Source of the DNA: Streptobacillus canis
GTDB lineage: Bacteria; Fusobacteriota; Fusobacteriia; Fusobacteriales; Leptotrichiaceae
DNA length: 54,843 nt
Reading direction: 5' to 3'
NCBI RefSeq assembly: GCF_009733925.1
Contig: NZ_WOEI01000008.1
Coordinates: 1-54,843 of the forward strand
Shown here: positions 17,919 to 27,715 of the stretch, in pieces
Numbering within the stretch: the first letter of the stretch is position 1
Layout: every line of letters begins with the position of its first letter
Notes under the pieces: generated by a model
Told to the model about the DNA's origin: nothing
Database searches by the model: none
What the model saw: the letters and a program-made list of their open reading frames with translations, nothing else
Program-made: the position numbers and the translations under genes

Positions 17919-19962
17919 AAATATAAATGAAGATGAGATTTTTGATAATCAAGAAGAAAAAAAAACTGATGATCAAAATCAAGAAGAACCAAAAGAGGTT
18001 GAGAAACCTAAGAAACCAAAGAAAAAGGTATATATTTCTGATGAAGAAAATGCTGAAGAAATTAAGCGTAGAATAGAAAGTTTAAAAAATAAAAATAATA
18101 ATGTTTCATTTAGAGTGAAACCTCCAGTATTTTTCTTTTTAATCTTAGTTATTATATCTACACTTTTCTATTTATATGGAAATAAAACACCTTTATTTGA
18201 TGAAAAACGTGAAATAAGTTATACACAATTTGTTACGAAAGTTAGACAAGGTGAAATTACTGAAATTAGAGAAGGTGAAGAAACTTTAACTGGAATAAAA
18301 AAAGTTGCTGGAAAAATAGATGTTTTTGAAACTAATAAATTAACTGATAGATTAGGACAAGATACTAATTTAATGGAAGTTGCAAAAGAGAAAAATGTTA
18401 ATATAATTGTATTAGGGACTCCAATTTCAACTATAATAAGTAGAGCTATTTTTAGCTTTGCACCAATATTTATGTTACTATTCCTTATGTATTTCATTAA
18501 TAAGAAAATGATGGGTGGTTCTGGTGGAGGAATGGGAAATCCATTTAACATTGGAAAAGGAAAAGGAAAATTAAGTGAAAGACCAAATGTTAAGTTTTCA
18601 GATGTTGCTGGATTAACAGAAGAAAAAGAAGAATTAAGAGAAATTGTTGAATTCTTAAAAAACCCATCAAGATTTGAAAAAGCAGGTGCAAGAGTTCCAA
18701 AAGGTGTTCTATTATTAGGTGAACCTGGTACTGGTAAAACTTTACTTGCAAAAGCAGTTGCAGGTGAATCAGAGGCTGCATTCTTCCCAATTTCAGGTTC
18801 AGAATTTATAGAATTATATGTTGGGGTAGGAGCTTCACGTGTAAGAGAATTGTTTAAAGATGCTAAAAAAGAATCACCAGCAATTATTTTTATTGATGAA
18901 ATTGATGCTGTAGGTAGAAGAAGAGGACAAAATAAAAATGGTGGTGGAGGTAATGAAGAAAGAGAGCAAACTCTAAACCAATTACTTGTTGAAATGGATG
19001 GATTTGAAACAGATCAAAGAATTATAGTAATGGCAGCTACAAATAGAGCTGATGTATTAGATCCTGCTTTATTAAGAGGTGGAAGATTTGATAGAAGAAT
19101 TGAAGTTTCAAGACCTGATGTTAAAGGTAGAGTAGAAATACTTAAAGTTCATAGTAGAAATAAAAAATTAGCAAGTGATGTAAAACTTGAAGATATTGCA
19201 AAAATAACTCCAGGTTTTGTTGGTGCAGATTTAGAAAACTTATTAAATGAGGCTGCAATACTTGCTGCTAGAAAAAATTCTGATGAAATAACAATGGAAG
19301 ATTTAGATGAAGCTGTAGATAAAGTAGGAATGGGTCTAGGCCAAAAGAGTAAAATTATTTCAAAAAGAGATAAAGATATGTTAGCTTACCATGAAGGTGG
19401 ACATGCATTAGTTGCTTCAATTATACCTGGTGCAAGTAAAGTTCATAAAGTTACTATTATACCTCGTGGTGATGCAGGTGGATATATGATGCCACTTCCT
19501 GAGGAAACATTAGGTAAAACTAGAAAACAAATTTTAGCGGAAATTAATGTTTTATTCGCCGGTAGAGCAGCAGAAGAATTAATGATGGATGATATTGCAA
19601 CAGGAGCATATTCAGATATAAAGAGAGCAACTGAACTTGCAAAATTACTAATTTCAAGTGTAGGTATGAGTGATTTAGGACCTATAAATTATGAACATTC
19701 TGATAATGGATTTACAATGTCATCTGATATGAGTAATGAAACTGCAAGAGAAATAGATCTTGAAGTAAGAAGATTATTAAAAGAAAAATATGATGAAACA
19801 TTAGAACTATTAAAAGAGAATAAAGAAACTTTAGAAAGAATAGCAACATTATTAAAAGAAAAAGAAACAGTAACTGGTTCAGAAATTAGAGCTTTAATTT
19901 CTGGTTTAACAGTTGATGAAGTATTACAACTTAATGATGAAGAATTAGAAAAATATTATTAA
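17908..19962 (+). CDS. ftsH: ATP-dependent zinc metalloprotease FtsH
   Basis: A membrane-bound AAA protease that degrades misfolded and regulatory proteins. I chose ATG 17908 because TAGGAG (17897-17902) sits 5 bases before it; ATG 17905 is also possible. The protein begins with an unusual acidic and then lysine-rich cytoplasmic stretch of about 70 residues. It continues with TM1 (PVFFFLILVIISTLFYLYG), a periplasmic domain, TM2 (FAPIFMLLFLMYF), Walker A GEPGTGKT at about 271-278, Walker B IIFIDEIDAVG, the second region of homology, and the zinc site HEGGH. The total is 684 residues. tilS-ftsH is a common gene pair. Confidence 0.95.
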   Translation: MENKNINEDEIFDNQEEKKTDDQNQEEPKEVEKPKKPKKKVYISDEENAEEIKRRIESLKNKNNNVSFRVKPPVFFFLILVIISTLFYLYGNKTPLFDEKREISYTQFVTKVRQGEITEIREGEETLTGIKKVAGKIDVFETNKLTDRLGQDTNLMEVAKEKNVNIIVLGTPISTIISRAIFSFAPIFMLLFLMYFINKKMMGGSGGGMGNPFNIGKGKGKLSERPNVKFSDVAGLTEEKEELREIVEFLKNPSRFEKAGARVPKGVLLLGEPGTGKTLLAKAVAGESEAAFFPISGSEFIELYVGVGASRVRELFKDAKKESPAIIFIDEIDAVGRRRGQNKNGGGGNEEREQTLNQLLVEMDGFETDQRIIVMAATNRADVLDPALLRGGRFDRRIEVSRPDVKGRVEILKVHSRNKKLASDVKLEDIAKITPGFVGADLENLLNEAAILAARKNSDEITMEDLDEAVDKVGMGLGQKSKIISKRDKDMLAYHEGGHALVASIIPGASKVHKVTIIPRGDAGGYMMPLPEETLGKTRKQILAEINVLFAGRAAEELMMDDIATGAYSDIKRATELAKLLISSVGMSDLGPINYEHSDNGFTMSSDMSNETAREIDLEVRRLLKEKYDETLELLKENKETLERIATLLKEKETVTGSEIRALISGLTVDEVLQLNDEELEKYY

Positions 19963-19979
19963 AATATAGTGTATATACC

Positions 19980-20008
19980 TTGACAAAGTCTCAAAAATTT
20001 TGTAGAAT
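19980..20008 (+). promoter_or_regulatory. rpmF promoter
   Basis: TTGACA (19980-19985), 17-base spacer, TAGAAT (20003-20008). The untranslated leader is about 65 bases and contains the palindrome ATTACATGTAAT; I see no recognised ribosomal-protein leader in it. Confidence 0.75.
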
Positions 20009-20077
20009 AGAGTGTATTAATACGAAATTACATGTAATGACATAATTACAATCAAATTATGTAGAAAGGAGCTCAAA

Positions 20078-20269
20078 ATGGCAGTACCTAAGAAAAGAAC
20101 GTCAAAAGCGAAAAGAAATATGAGAAGAGCACATGATTCAATCAATGCTCCACAATTCGTAGTTGAAGCAAATGGTAGTGTAAGAAGACCTCACAGATTA
20201 AATCTTGAAACAGGTGAATATAGAGGAAGAAAAGTACTAAAAGCATCAGCAGAAGAAATAGTTGAATAA
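20078..20269 (+). CDS. rpmF: 50S ribosomal protein L32
   Basis: A 63-residue basic protein starting MAVPKKRTSKAKRNMRRAH, diagnostic of L32. It lacks the four zinc-binding cysteines found in many L32 proteins, so it is the zinc-independent form. AGAAAGGAGC is an excellent ribosome binding site. It has its own promoter and terminator. In many bacteria rpmF is linked to fatty-acid genes; that is not so here. Confidence 0.96.
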   Translation: MAVPKKRTSKAKRNMRRAHDSINAPQFVVEANGSVRRPHRLNLETGEYRGRKVLKASAEEIVE

Positions 20270-20271
20270 AT

Positions 20272-20300
20272 AAAATACATCTTTTAGATGTATTTTTTTT
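20272..20300 (+). terminator. rpmF terminator
   Basis: AAAATACATC (20272-20281) and GATGTATTTT (20287-20296) form a 10-bp stem with a 5-base loop, followed by T residues. Confidence 0.85.
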
Positions 20301-20341
20301 AATTTTTTAGGAATTTATTTCATAGAAAAAATGTTGGAATT

Positions 20342-21141
20342 ATGATATTTTTCTTTATAAATATCATGTTTATTTATTTTTTATTTAGTTTAACGGGATC
20401 AAGTTCGTATAATTTCTTTACAGCTATCCTACTTTATTTATTTTCTTTATTTATTGCTTTATCACCAATTGGTGAAAGTATAATTAGATGGCAATTAGGA
20501 TGTAAAAAAGTTACAGACCCAGTTATAAAAGAAAGATTAGATAGAATTTTTTATGAAGTTTATAATAAGGCTAATATTTCTAATCCAGAATTAGTAGATG
20601 ATATTGAAATTTTTATGACTAATGATATGTATATGAACGCTTTTGCAACAGGTAGAAAAACTATTTGTATGACTAGAGGGTTATATGAAAATCTAGATGA
20701 TGAACAAATTGAAGCTGTATTAGCTCACGAGTTTTCACATATTTTATATAAAGATACAGATCTTTTATTAATTATAATGGTTAGTAATATTATAATGAAC
20801 TTTGTTTTAATTATTGCAAGAAGTTTAGCTCATGTATTTGCAGTAAATATGTCTAAAGAAAAAGGTTATTCGTATGCACGTTCTAGAATAATGATAGATT
20901 TACTAATTTCAGGAGTATTTCAAATTTGTACTAAACTTGGAGTAATGTTAGTATTAACGTCAAGTAGAAATCAAGAGTTTGTTGCTGATGGTTATGATAA
21001 AAAACTTGGTTATGGAATACATTCGCAGAAGTACTGTACATACTTAATCAAGGTAATGTAGGTAAACATAGTTTAGCTCAAACTTTAATGCCTTCACACC
21101 CAAGTGTAGGAGAGAGAATTGAAAAATTAAGAGAAACATAA
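20342..21141 (+). pseudogene. htpX: M48-family metalloprotease (HtpX-like), frameshifted near the 3' end
   Basis: HtpX-type proteases are membrane zinc peptidases that clear misfolded membrane proteins. Two N-terminal membrane helices, HEFSH zinc site in VLAHEFSHILYKD, a third helix pair and the third zinc ligand region EFVADGYDKKLGYG are present. The frame then runs to a stop at 21059-21061. Reading one frame over from about 21018 restores the family C-terminus (TFAEVLYILNQGN, then MPSHPSVGERIEKL) to a stop at 21139-21141. A single lost base (GGAATACA for GGA-nAT-ACA) explains it. All catalytic residues precede the break. It is either a recent mutation or a sequencing error. Confidence 0.8.
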
Positions 21142-21145
21142 AATT

Positions 21146-21170
21146 AAGGTGATTAAATCACCTTTTTTTA
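21146..21170 (+). terminator. terminator after the htpX-like gene
   Basis: AAGGTGAT (21146-21153) and ATCACCTT (21157-21164) with a TAA loop, followed by a T-run. Its position just after the restored htpX stop supports 21141 as the true gene end. Confidence 0.8.
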
Positions 21171-21204
21171 TTGTATTTTCAAATATTTTAGGGGACTATT
21201 TTTA

Positions 21205-21233
21205 TTCACAAAATATGCAAAATATGATATAAT
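21205..21233 (+). promoter_or_regulatory. mutS2 promoter
   Basis: TTCACA (21205-21210), 17-base spacer, TATAAT (21228-21233), 35 bases before mutS2. It probably also serves cysS, mreB and the genes after them, since no terminator is visible before uvrA. Confidence 0.65.
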
Positions 21234-21267
21234 TTAAAAGCATAGATTTAAATAAGGGGTATATATT

Positions 21268-23607
21268 ATGAATAAAAAATATGAAGTTTTAGAGTACCAT
21301 AAAATACTTAATAATTTAATAGATAAATCAAAATTGGAATCTACAAAAGAAAAATATATAGATTTGAAAATTTTCACTGAAAAAAATGAACTAGATAAAG
21401 AATTTTCATTATTACAAGATCTTTTAGATTTCTATAAATTTGATGATGGATTCGATTTAAATCAATTATCAAATATAAAAAGGTTTTTAAAACCAATTTC
21501 AATTTTTGGTAATTATTTAGAATCAGAAGATTTAGATGAATTAAGAAAAAATTTAGTTACATATAGAATTTCAAAATCAAGAGCTAAAAATGTAAGAGAT
21601 AAATATAAACAAATATGGAATATATTTAAAGATTTAAATGACTTAAAGGATGTAGAAAATTTTATTGATGAAGTTGTAGATGATAGTGGAAGTATTAAAG
21701 ATAATGCAAGTTTAACATTAGTAGATATAAGAAAACAAAAAGCTATTATTTTTAATAATATAAAAGAAAAATTTGATGCATTAATAAATAATAAAGATAC
21801 ACAAAGAGCAATACAGGATAAAATAATTACTAAAAGGAATGAAAGATATGTTATTGCAATTAAAACAGACTTCAAAGGATTAGTAAGGGGTATAGAGCAC
21901 GATAGATCTTCAACTGGCTCAACTTCTTTTATTGAACCATTAAATGTAGTTTCATTAAATAATAAATTAAGAGAATATGAAGCAAGAGAAAAAGAAGAAA
22001 TTAGAAAAATTTTACTTAGATTAACAGAAATATTAAGAGGTAAACTAGATGATTTAAATGTAATTTCGGATGTATTAGAAAAATTAGACTTTTTAAATGC
22101 AAAAGTTGAATATGCATTAGAAACAAAATCTAATATTCCTAAAATTGTAAATCATACTAAAATACATTTAGAAGATGCTAGGCATCCTTTTATAGATCAA
22201 AATAAAGTAGTACCTTTAACTTTTGATTTAGATGAAAATGATAAAGTTATGTTGATAACTGGACCAAATACAGGAGGTAAAACAGTAACATTAAAAGTTG
22301 CTGGTTTATTTACATTGATGGCTTTATCTGGTCTTGCAATACCTGCAAGTGATAAATCTATTATTGGAATGTTTGATAATGTTTTATCTGATATAGGAGA
22401 TGAACAAAGTATAGAACAAAGTTTATCATCTTTTTCATCACATGTTAAATCAATATCTGAAATATTAAATGAAGCTACTTCAAAATCTTTAATACTTTTA
22501 GATGAATTAGGTTCTGGAACAGATCCTAGTGAAGGAGCAGCCTTTGCAATGGCGATAATAGATCATATTTTAGAAAGAAAAATAAAAGCTTTAATTACAA
22601 CACATTATAGCCAAGTAAAAGCACATGCATACACACATCAAGGTATAAAATCTGCTTCTATGGAGTTTAATGCAGAAACATTATCACCTACATATAGACT
22701 ATTAGTTGGTATACCTGGTGAGTCGAATGCATTAATTATTGCTTCAAAATATGGAATTAGCAAAGAAATAATTGAAAATGCTAAATCATATATAAGTGAA
22801 GATAATAAAGAAGTTGACAAAATGCTTGCTTCAATCAAGGAACAAAATGATACATTGGAAGCAATGAATCTTGAAGTTGAAAAATTAAAACAAGAGCTTG
22901 CAGATGAAAAAGCTAATTATGAAAATAGGGTTGCAGAGTTTGAAAAAGAGAAGAACAATGTATTAAGAGATGCATATAAAAAAGCTGAAGACTATATTAA
23001 AGACATGCAAAATAAAGCAAAAGCTTTAGTAGATAAAATAAATTCTGATAATGTTAAAAAAGAAGAAGCAAAAACTCTTCAAAAAAATATGAATATGATA
23101 AGACAATATATTGAAGATAGTAAAAAAGAAAATGTTGTTGAAAAGAAATATACAAAATCAGATATAAATTTTGAAGTAAATGAAGAGGTATTAATTAAAA
23201 CACTTAATCAAGTTGGAAAAGTTTTAAGAATTATTCCAGAAAAAAATTCACTACAGGTTCAAGCAGGTATTTTAAAAATTACTGTTGCTATTGAAGATGT
23301 GGCAAAAATTCCTAAGAAAAAATCACCACGTACTACAAATGTTGTAAATGCGAAAGTAACGCAAGTAAAGGGTGAAATTGATGTTAGAGGAAAAATTGCT
23401 GAGGAAGCAATATTAGAAATCGAAACATACTTTAATAGAGCGATATTGAATGGATTTACAACAGTAGCTATAATTCATGGTAAAGGTACTATGGTACTTA
23501 GAAAAAAAATACATGATTATTTAAAAAAATCAGTATATGTAAGTGAATTTAAAGACGGTCATCCTAGTGAGGGTGGACTTGGAATTACAATTGTAACTTT
23601 AAAGTAG
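21268..23607 (+). CDS. mutS2: endonuclease MutS2 (ribosome rescue factor)
   Basis: A MutS homologue without the mismatch-recognition domain. In Bacillus it splits collided ribosomes; in other bacteria it suppresses recombination. The core domain is followed by the ABC-type ATPase (Walker A GPNTGGKT, the LSSFSSH signature region, Walker B LILLDELGSGTDPSEG). Next come a long coiled coil (about 520-640) and the C-terminal Smr nuclease domain with DVRG and IIHGKGTMVLR. Its length (779) is typical. Confidence 0.94.
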   Translation: MNKKYEVLEYHKILNNLIDKSKLESTKEKYIDLKIFTEKNELDKEFSLLQDLLDFYKFDDGFDLNQLSNIKRFLKPISIFGNYLESEDLDELRKNLVTYRISKSRAKNVRDKYKQIWNIFKDLNDLKDVENFIDEVVDDSGSIKDNASLTLVDIRKQKAIIFNNIKEKFDALINNKDTQRAIQDKIITKRNERYVIAIKTDFKGLVRGIEHDRSSTGSTSFIEPLNVVSLNNKLREYEAREKEEIRKILLRLTEILRGKLDDLNVISDVLEKLDFLNAKVEYALETKSNIPKIVNHTKIHLEDARHPFIDQNKVVPLTFDLDENDKVMLITGPNTGGKTVTLKVAGLFTLMALSGLAIPASDKSIIGMFDNVLSDIGDEQSIEQSLSSFSSHVKSISEILNEATSKSLILLDELGSGTDPSEGAAFAMAIIDHILERKIKALITTHYSQVKAHAYTHQGIKSASMEFNAETLSPTYRLLVGIPGESNALIIASKYGISKEIIENAKSYISEDNKEVDKMLASIKEQNDTLEAMNLEVEKLKQELADEKANYENRVAEFEKEKNNVLRDAYKKAEDYIKDMQNKAKALVDKINSDNVKKEEAKTLQKNMNMIRQYIEDSKKENVVEKKYTKSDINFEVNEEVLIKTLNQVGKVLRIIPEKNSLQVQAGILKITVAIEDVAKIPKKKSPRTTNVVNAKVTQVKGEIDVRGKIAEEAILEIETYFNRAILNGFTTVAIIHGKGTMVLRKKIHDYLKKSVYVSEFKDGHPSEGGLGITIVTLK

Positions 23608-23617
23608 AGGGGTAATT

Positions 23618-24994
23618 ATGAAAATATATAATAGTTTGAATAATAGGTTAGAAGAATTTGTACCAATTAATAAAAATAAAGTTGGGATTTATGTATGTGG
23701 TCCTACTGTATATAATTATATTCATTTTGGTAATTCTAGACCTGTTATTGTTTTTGATACTCTTGCCAGACATTTTATAAATCAGGGGTATGAAGTAGAA
23801 TTTGTACAAAATTTTACAGATATTGATGATAAAATAATTAAAAAAAGTGTAGAAGAAAAACTATCATTTGATGAAATATCTTCTAAGTATATTAATGCAT
23901 TTATGGAAGATATTTCTAAATTAAATATATTAGAAACTGTGAAAAGACCAAGAGTTAGTGAATATATACCACAGATAATAAATATGATAGAAACATTAAT
24001 AAAAAATGGATATGCATATATATCAAATGGCGATGTTTTATTTAGAGTAAATAAATATTCAGAATATGGTAAATTATCTAATCAAAGATTAGATGATTTA
24101 ACAGTTGGTGTAAGAATAGATAAAAATGATGATAAAGAAAATCCTTTAGATTTTGTACTTTGGAAAAAGAAAAAAGAAAATGAGCCTTATTGGGAATCAC
24201 CTTTTTCACAAGGTAGACCAGGATGGCATATTGAATGTTCAGTAATGAGTAGAGAGTTTTTAGGTGATGATTTTGATATACATGCTGGAGGAATTGATTT
24301 ATTATTCCCTCATCATGAAAATGAAAGAGCACAAAGTGTATGTTTCTGTAATGAGAAATCTAAATTTGTAAAATATTGGATGCATAATGGTTTTTTAGAA
24401 ATAAATGGTGAAAAAATGAGTAAATCTTTAGGTAATTTTATTACATTGAGAGAAGTTTTATCAAATTATTCAGGTGATGTAGTTAGATTCTTTATGTTAT
24501 CAACTCATTATAGAAAACCAATAAATTATTCAAATGAAAATTTAGAAATATCTAAAAAAACATTGGATTCTATAATTGAAACAATTGAAAGATATAAAGG
24601 GTTACAAGGGGGAACAAATAATTCTAATTCTGAAATAATTAAAGAAATAGAGTTATTCGAAAAAGAATTTAATGATGCACTTAATGATGATCTAAATACA
24701 CCACTTGCAATATCATGTATACATGATTTAATTAAAAAGACAAATATACAATTAAACATTTCTAATTTTAAAGAAATTGAACAAGTAGTAAATATTTTAG
24801 AAAAATATATTATTAATGTATTGGGGATAAAAATGGAAAAAAATATAAATGATGAATTAAGTGAAAAATTAATAGAATTATTAAATATAATTAGAGATGA
24901 AGCTAGAGCAAATAAAAATTATGTTCTTTCAGATATGATACGTGATGAATTATTAAAACTTGGAATTAAAACAGCTGATAGAAAGGTAAAATAG
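23618..24994 (+). CDS. cysS: cysteinyl-tRNA synthetase
   Basis: A class I synthetase charging tRNA(Cys). The HIGH-equivalent motif is in GPTVYNYIHFGNSRP, the zinc/cysteine-binding residues are in CGPTVY, HIECS and HHENE, and KMSKS is in NGEKMSKSLGNF. It is 458 residues, close to the family length. The stop codon is immediately followed by mreB. Confidence 0.95.
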   Translation: MKIYNSLNNRLEEFVPINKNKVGIYVCGPTVYNYIHFGNSRPVIVFDTLARHFINQGYEVEFVQNFTDIDDKIIKKSVEEKLSFDEISSKYINAFMEDISKLNILETVKRPRVSEYIPQIINMIETLIKNGYAYISNGDVLFRVNKYSEYGKLSNQRLDDLTVGVRIDKNDDKENPLDFVLWKKKKENEPYWESPFSQGRPGWHIECSVMSREFLGDDFDIHAGGIDLLFPHHENERAQSVCFCNEKSKFVKYWMHNGFLEINGEKMSKSLGNFITLREVLSNYSGDVVRFFMLSTHYRKPINYSNENLEISKKTLDSIIETIERYKGLQGGTNNSNSEIIKEIELFEKEFNDALNDDLNTPLAISCIHDLIKKTNIQLNISNFKEIEQVVNILEKYIINVLGIKMEKNINDELSEKLIELLNIIRDEARANKNYVLSDMIRDELLKLGIKTADRKVK

Positions 24995-26038
24995 ATGTTT
25001 AAGAAAAATTTTATAAAAAGAATAATTAGATCTCTTAGAATTAATAAGAGTATATCTATAGATTTAGGTACAGCAAATATTCTTATATATGATAAACAAG
25101 AAGATAAAATTGTGCTTAATGAGCCATCAGTTTTGGCTAGAGACAAAAAAACTGGTAAGGTTATTGCAGTAGGTAAAGATGCAAGAGAAATGTTAGGAAA
25201 GACTCCTGATAGTATAGAAGCAATTAAACCATTAAAAGATGGAGTAATAGCCGATTTAGATGCAACTCGTGAAATGCTTTCACACTTTATGTATAAAATT
25301 TATGGTAGTTCAATTTTTAAACCTGAAGTAATGATATGTGTTCCATTAGAAGTGACACCAGTTGAAAGAAAAGCATTATTTGATTCAGTAAGTGGTGCTA
25401 AAAAAATATATATTATTGAAGAAGGAAGAGCAGCAATTATTGGTTCTGGAATTGATATTTCAAAACCTGCAGGAAATATGGTTATAGATATTGGTGGAGG
25501 TTCAACAGATGTTGCTATACTATCGTTAGATGAAGTTATTGCTTCAAAATCTATAAGAGTTGCTGGAAATAAATTTGATGAAGACATTGTTAGGTATGTT
25601 AGAAATAAATATAACTTGTTAATAGGTGATAGAACTGCTGAAAAGATTAAAAAAGAATTAGGAACAGCTTTATATGAAAAAGAGCCTAGAGTAATGACTA
25701 TAAAAGGTAGACAACTAGAAATTCAAACGCCTGTTTCTTTAGAAATTAATTCTAATGAAGTTTATGAAGCTATTAAATCATCACTTTATGCCATAATTAA
25801 TGCTACAAAAGAAGTTTTAGAAAAATCGCCACCTGAATTAGCAGCAGATATTTTAGATAACGGTATTGTTATGACAGGAGGAGGTTCTATGATAAAAGAT
25901 TTTACAACTTTAGTTGAACAAGAAGTAAAAGTTAAGGTATATTTATCAGAACATCCTTTAGATTCTGTTGTATTAGGTGGAGGAAAAGCATTTGATAATA
26001 AGAATTTATTGAAGACTTTACAGATGAGAGAGAACTAA
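24995..26038 (+). CDS. mreB: rod shape-determining protein MreB
   Basis: An actin-like filament protein that guides lateral wall synthesis. The phosphate 1 loop (SIDLGTANILIY), the VICVPLEVTPVERKA block, phosphate 2 (MVIDIGGGSTDVAILS) and the GIVMTGGGSMIKD adenosine motif are all present. It is 347 residues. A short basic N-terminal extension (FKKNFIKRIIRSLRINKS) precedes the actin fold and could help membrane binding. mreC and mreD are not next to it. Presence fits a rod-shaped cell. Confidence 0.94.
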   Translation: MFKKNFIKRIIRSLRINKSISIDLGTANILIYDKQEDKIVLNEPSVLARDKKTGKVIAVGKDAREMLGKTPDSIEAIKPLKDGVIADLDATREMLSHFMYKIYGSSIFKPEVMICVPLEVTPVERKALFDSVSGAKKIYIIEEGRAAIIGSGIDISKPAGNMVIDIGGGSTDVAILSLDEVIASKSIRVAGNKFDEDIVRYVRNKYNLLIGDRTAEKIKKELGTALYEKEPRVMTIKGRQLEIQTPVSLEINSNEVYEAIKSSLYAIINATKEVLEKSPPELAADILDNGIVMTGGGSMIKDFTTLVEQEVKVKVYLSEHPLDSVVLGGGKAFDNKNLLKTLQMREN

Positions 26039-26039
26039 T

Positions 26040-26924
26040 ATGAATCTATTTGAAAATGAAGTATTAAACTTGAAAAAAAGTGCAACTTTTATGCTCTTTG
26101 CAGACAATAGAATCTCGTTGTTTGAAAAAGCAAAAGAATTTGCAACATTATTAATAAATGAATCAAATAAAGAGATACTGACTCATCCTGATGTTAGATA
26201 TTATAATGAATTAAAAATAGATGATGTTAGAGATATAATCATAACATCTGTTGAGAGTCCTTATATTTCAGATAAAAAAATATATATAATTGATTCTATT
26301 GAAAATACAAAAAAAGAACCTTTAAATGCTTTATTAAAAGTAATTGAAGAACCTCCTAAGAATGTATATTTCATATTATTAACAAGAAGATTAGAAATAT
26401 TAGAAACAATAAAATCTAGATCAATAATTTTAAATTTAAACTTGAATATTGATACAAAATTAATTGAAGATAATTTTTTTATGTTTAATTTGCTTGAGAA
26501 CAATCTAGATTATTTAAATATTTATTTAGAAAATAAAGATAAAATAGATTTAGATTTGTATAAGGTAGATAACTTTGATAAAGTAATTAATTCAATAAAA
26601 AATTTTTTTGATGAAATAAATATATTCACGCTACTCTCATATCAAAATGCAATAGAGTATTTAGTAAAAGAAATTAGATTTAAAAAGGAAATAGAAGTAA
26701 TTAAATTTAAAGACGAATTATTGTCGATTTTATTAGTATACAATGATAATAAAAAGAGTAGAGAAAGAGTAAAAACTTTCTTTCAAACATCAATTAATAA
26801 ATATTCTAAATTAAAGAGAATAGAATACCTTGATGAATTAATAGAATATAAGTTAGCAATTAATTCTAATGTTAACTTAAAAGTGTTAGTCTTATTATTT
26901 ATTATGACTTTATCAAAAAATTAA
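26040..26924 (+). CDS. holB: DNA polymerase III delta-prime-like clamp-loader subunit
   Basis: A 294-residue protein recognised from its middle block KKIYIIDSIENTKKEPLNALLKVIEEPPKNVYFILLT and the sensor-1-like LETIKSRSIIL. These correspond to the DnaX/HolB family. The Walker A lysine motif is missing, as expected for delta-prime, which is a non-hydrolysing subunit of the clamp loader. The N-terminus is shorter and the C-terminal collar domain is poorly conserved, so the gene symbol is less sure than the family. Confidence 0.75.
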   Translation: MNLFENEVLNLKKSATFMLFADNRISLFEKAKEFATLLINESNKEILTHPDVRYYNELKIDDVRDIIITSVESPYISDKKIYIIDSIENTKKEPLNALLKVIEEPPKNVYFILLTRRLEILETIKSRSIILNLNLNIDTKLIEDNFFMFNLLENNLDYLNIYLENKDKIDLDLYKVDNFDKVINSIKNFFDEINIFTLLSYQNAIEYLVKEIRFKKEIEVIKFKDELLSILLVYNDNKKSRERVKTFFQTSINKYSKLKRIEYLDELIEYKLAINSNVNLKVLVLLFIMTLSKN

Positions 26925-26941
26925 AGAAAATGGTGACGAAA

Positions 26942-27715
26942 ATGTCTATAGGAATTTTTGACTCGGGTATGGGTGGTGTAACTGTATTGAATCAAATTAG
27001 AAAAGAATTTCCTGATGTAGAAATTCATTTTTTTGGAGATACAGCTAGATTACCATATGGAGAAAAAACAAAAGAACAAATAATACAATTTTCAAGTGAA
27101 ATAGTTGAGTTTTTAAATAATAAAAATGTGGAACTAATAGTAGTTGCTTGTAACACAGCAACTTCACTAGCTCTTGAAGAATTGAAAGAAAAATATGATA
27201 TAAATATTATTGGAGTAATTGAAGCTGGAGTTAATGGTGCCTTAAAAAATAATACAAAAAATATAGGCTTAATAGCTACTACAGCAACAGTGAACTCACA
27301 TAAATATAGTGGTACAATTAATGAATTAAACTCTAATATAAAAGTAATAGAAAAAGCATGCCCATTATTTGTACCTATTATAGAAAATGGTAATATTTCT
27401 GGAGAAAAAGTAGAAAAATTAATTGAAGAATATGTTGGTGATTTAAATAGTGATATTGATACATTAATTTTAGGATGTACACATTATTCGATTTTAAAAG
27501 AATCAATTCATCATAAATATCCTAATTTAAATATTATTGATCCTTCAATTGAAATAGTAAATATTATTAAAAGTAAAAAGTTAATAAAAAATTTACATGA
27601 AAACGGAAAAACAACTTTCTATGTATCTGGAGATAAACTACAATTTAAAAACAATTTAAAGAGAATATTCGATATAGAAACAGATAATATTTTCAGAGTA
27701 AAAGGAGAAGAATAA
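26942..27715 (+). CDS. murI: glutamate racemase
   Basis: It makes D-glutamate for peptidoglycan. The catalytic cysteines are in VVACNTATS and LGCTHYSIL, and the N-terminal GIFDSGMGGVTVL block is diagnostic. I chose ATG 26942 instead of 26930 because GGTGA lies 6 bases before it and family members begin just ahead of IGIFDSG. That gives 257 residues. It overlaps ruvA by 1 base. Confidence 0.94.
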   Translation: MSIGIFDSGMGGVTVLNQIRKEFPDVEIHFFGDTARLPYGEKTKEQIIQFSSEIVEFLNNKNVELIVVACNTATSLALEELKEKYDINIIGVIEAGVNGALKNNTKNIGLIATTATVNSHKYSGTINELNSNIKVIEKACPLFVPIIENGNISGEKVEKLIEEYVGDLNSDIDTLILGCTHYSILKESIHHKYPNLNIIDPSIEIVNIIKSKKLIKNLHENGKTTFYVSGDKLQFKNNLKRIFDIETDNIFRVKGEE

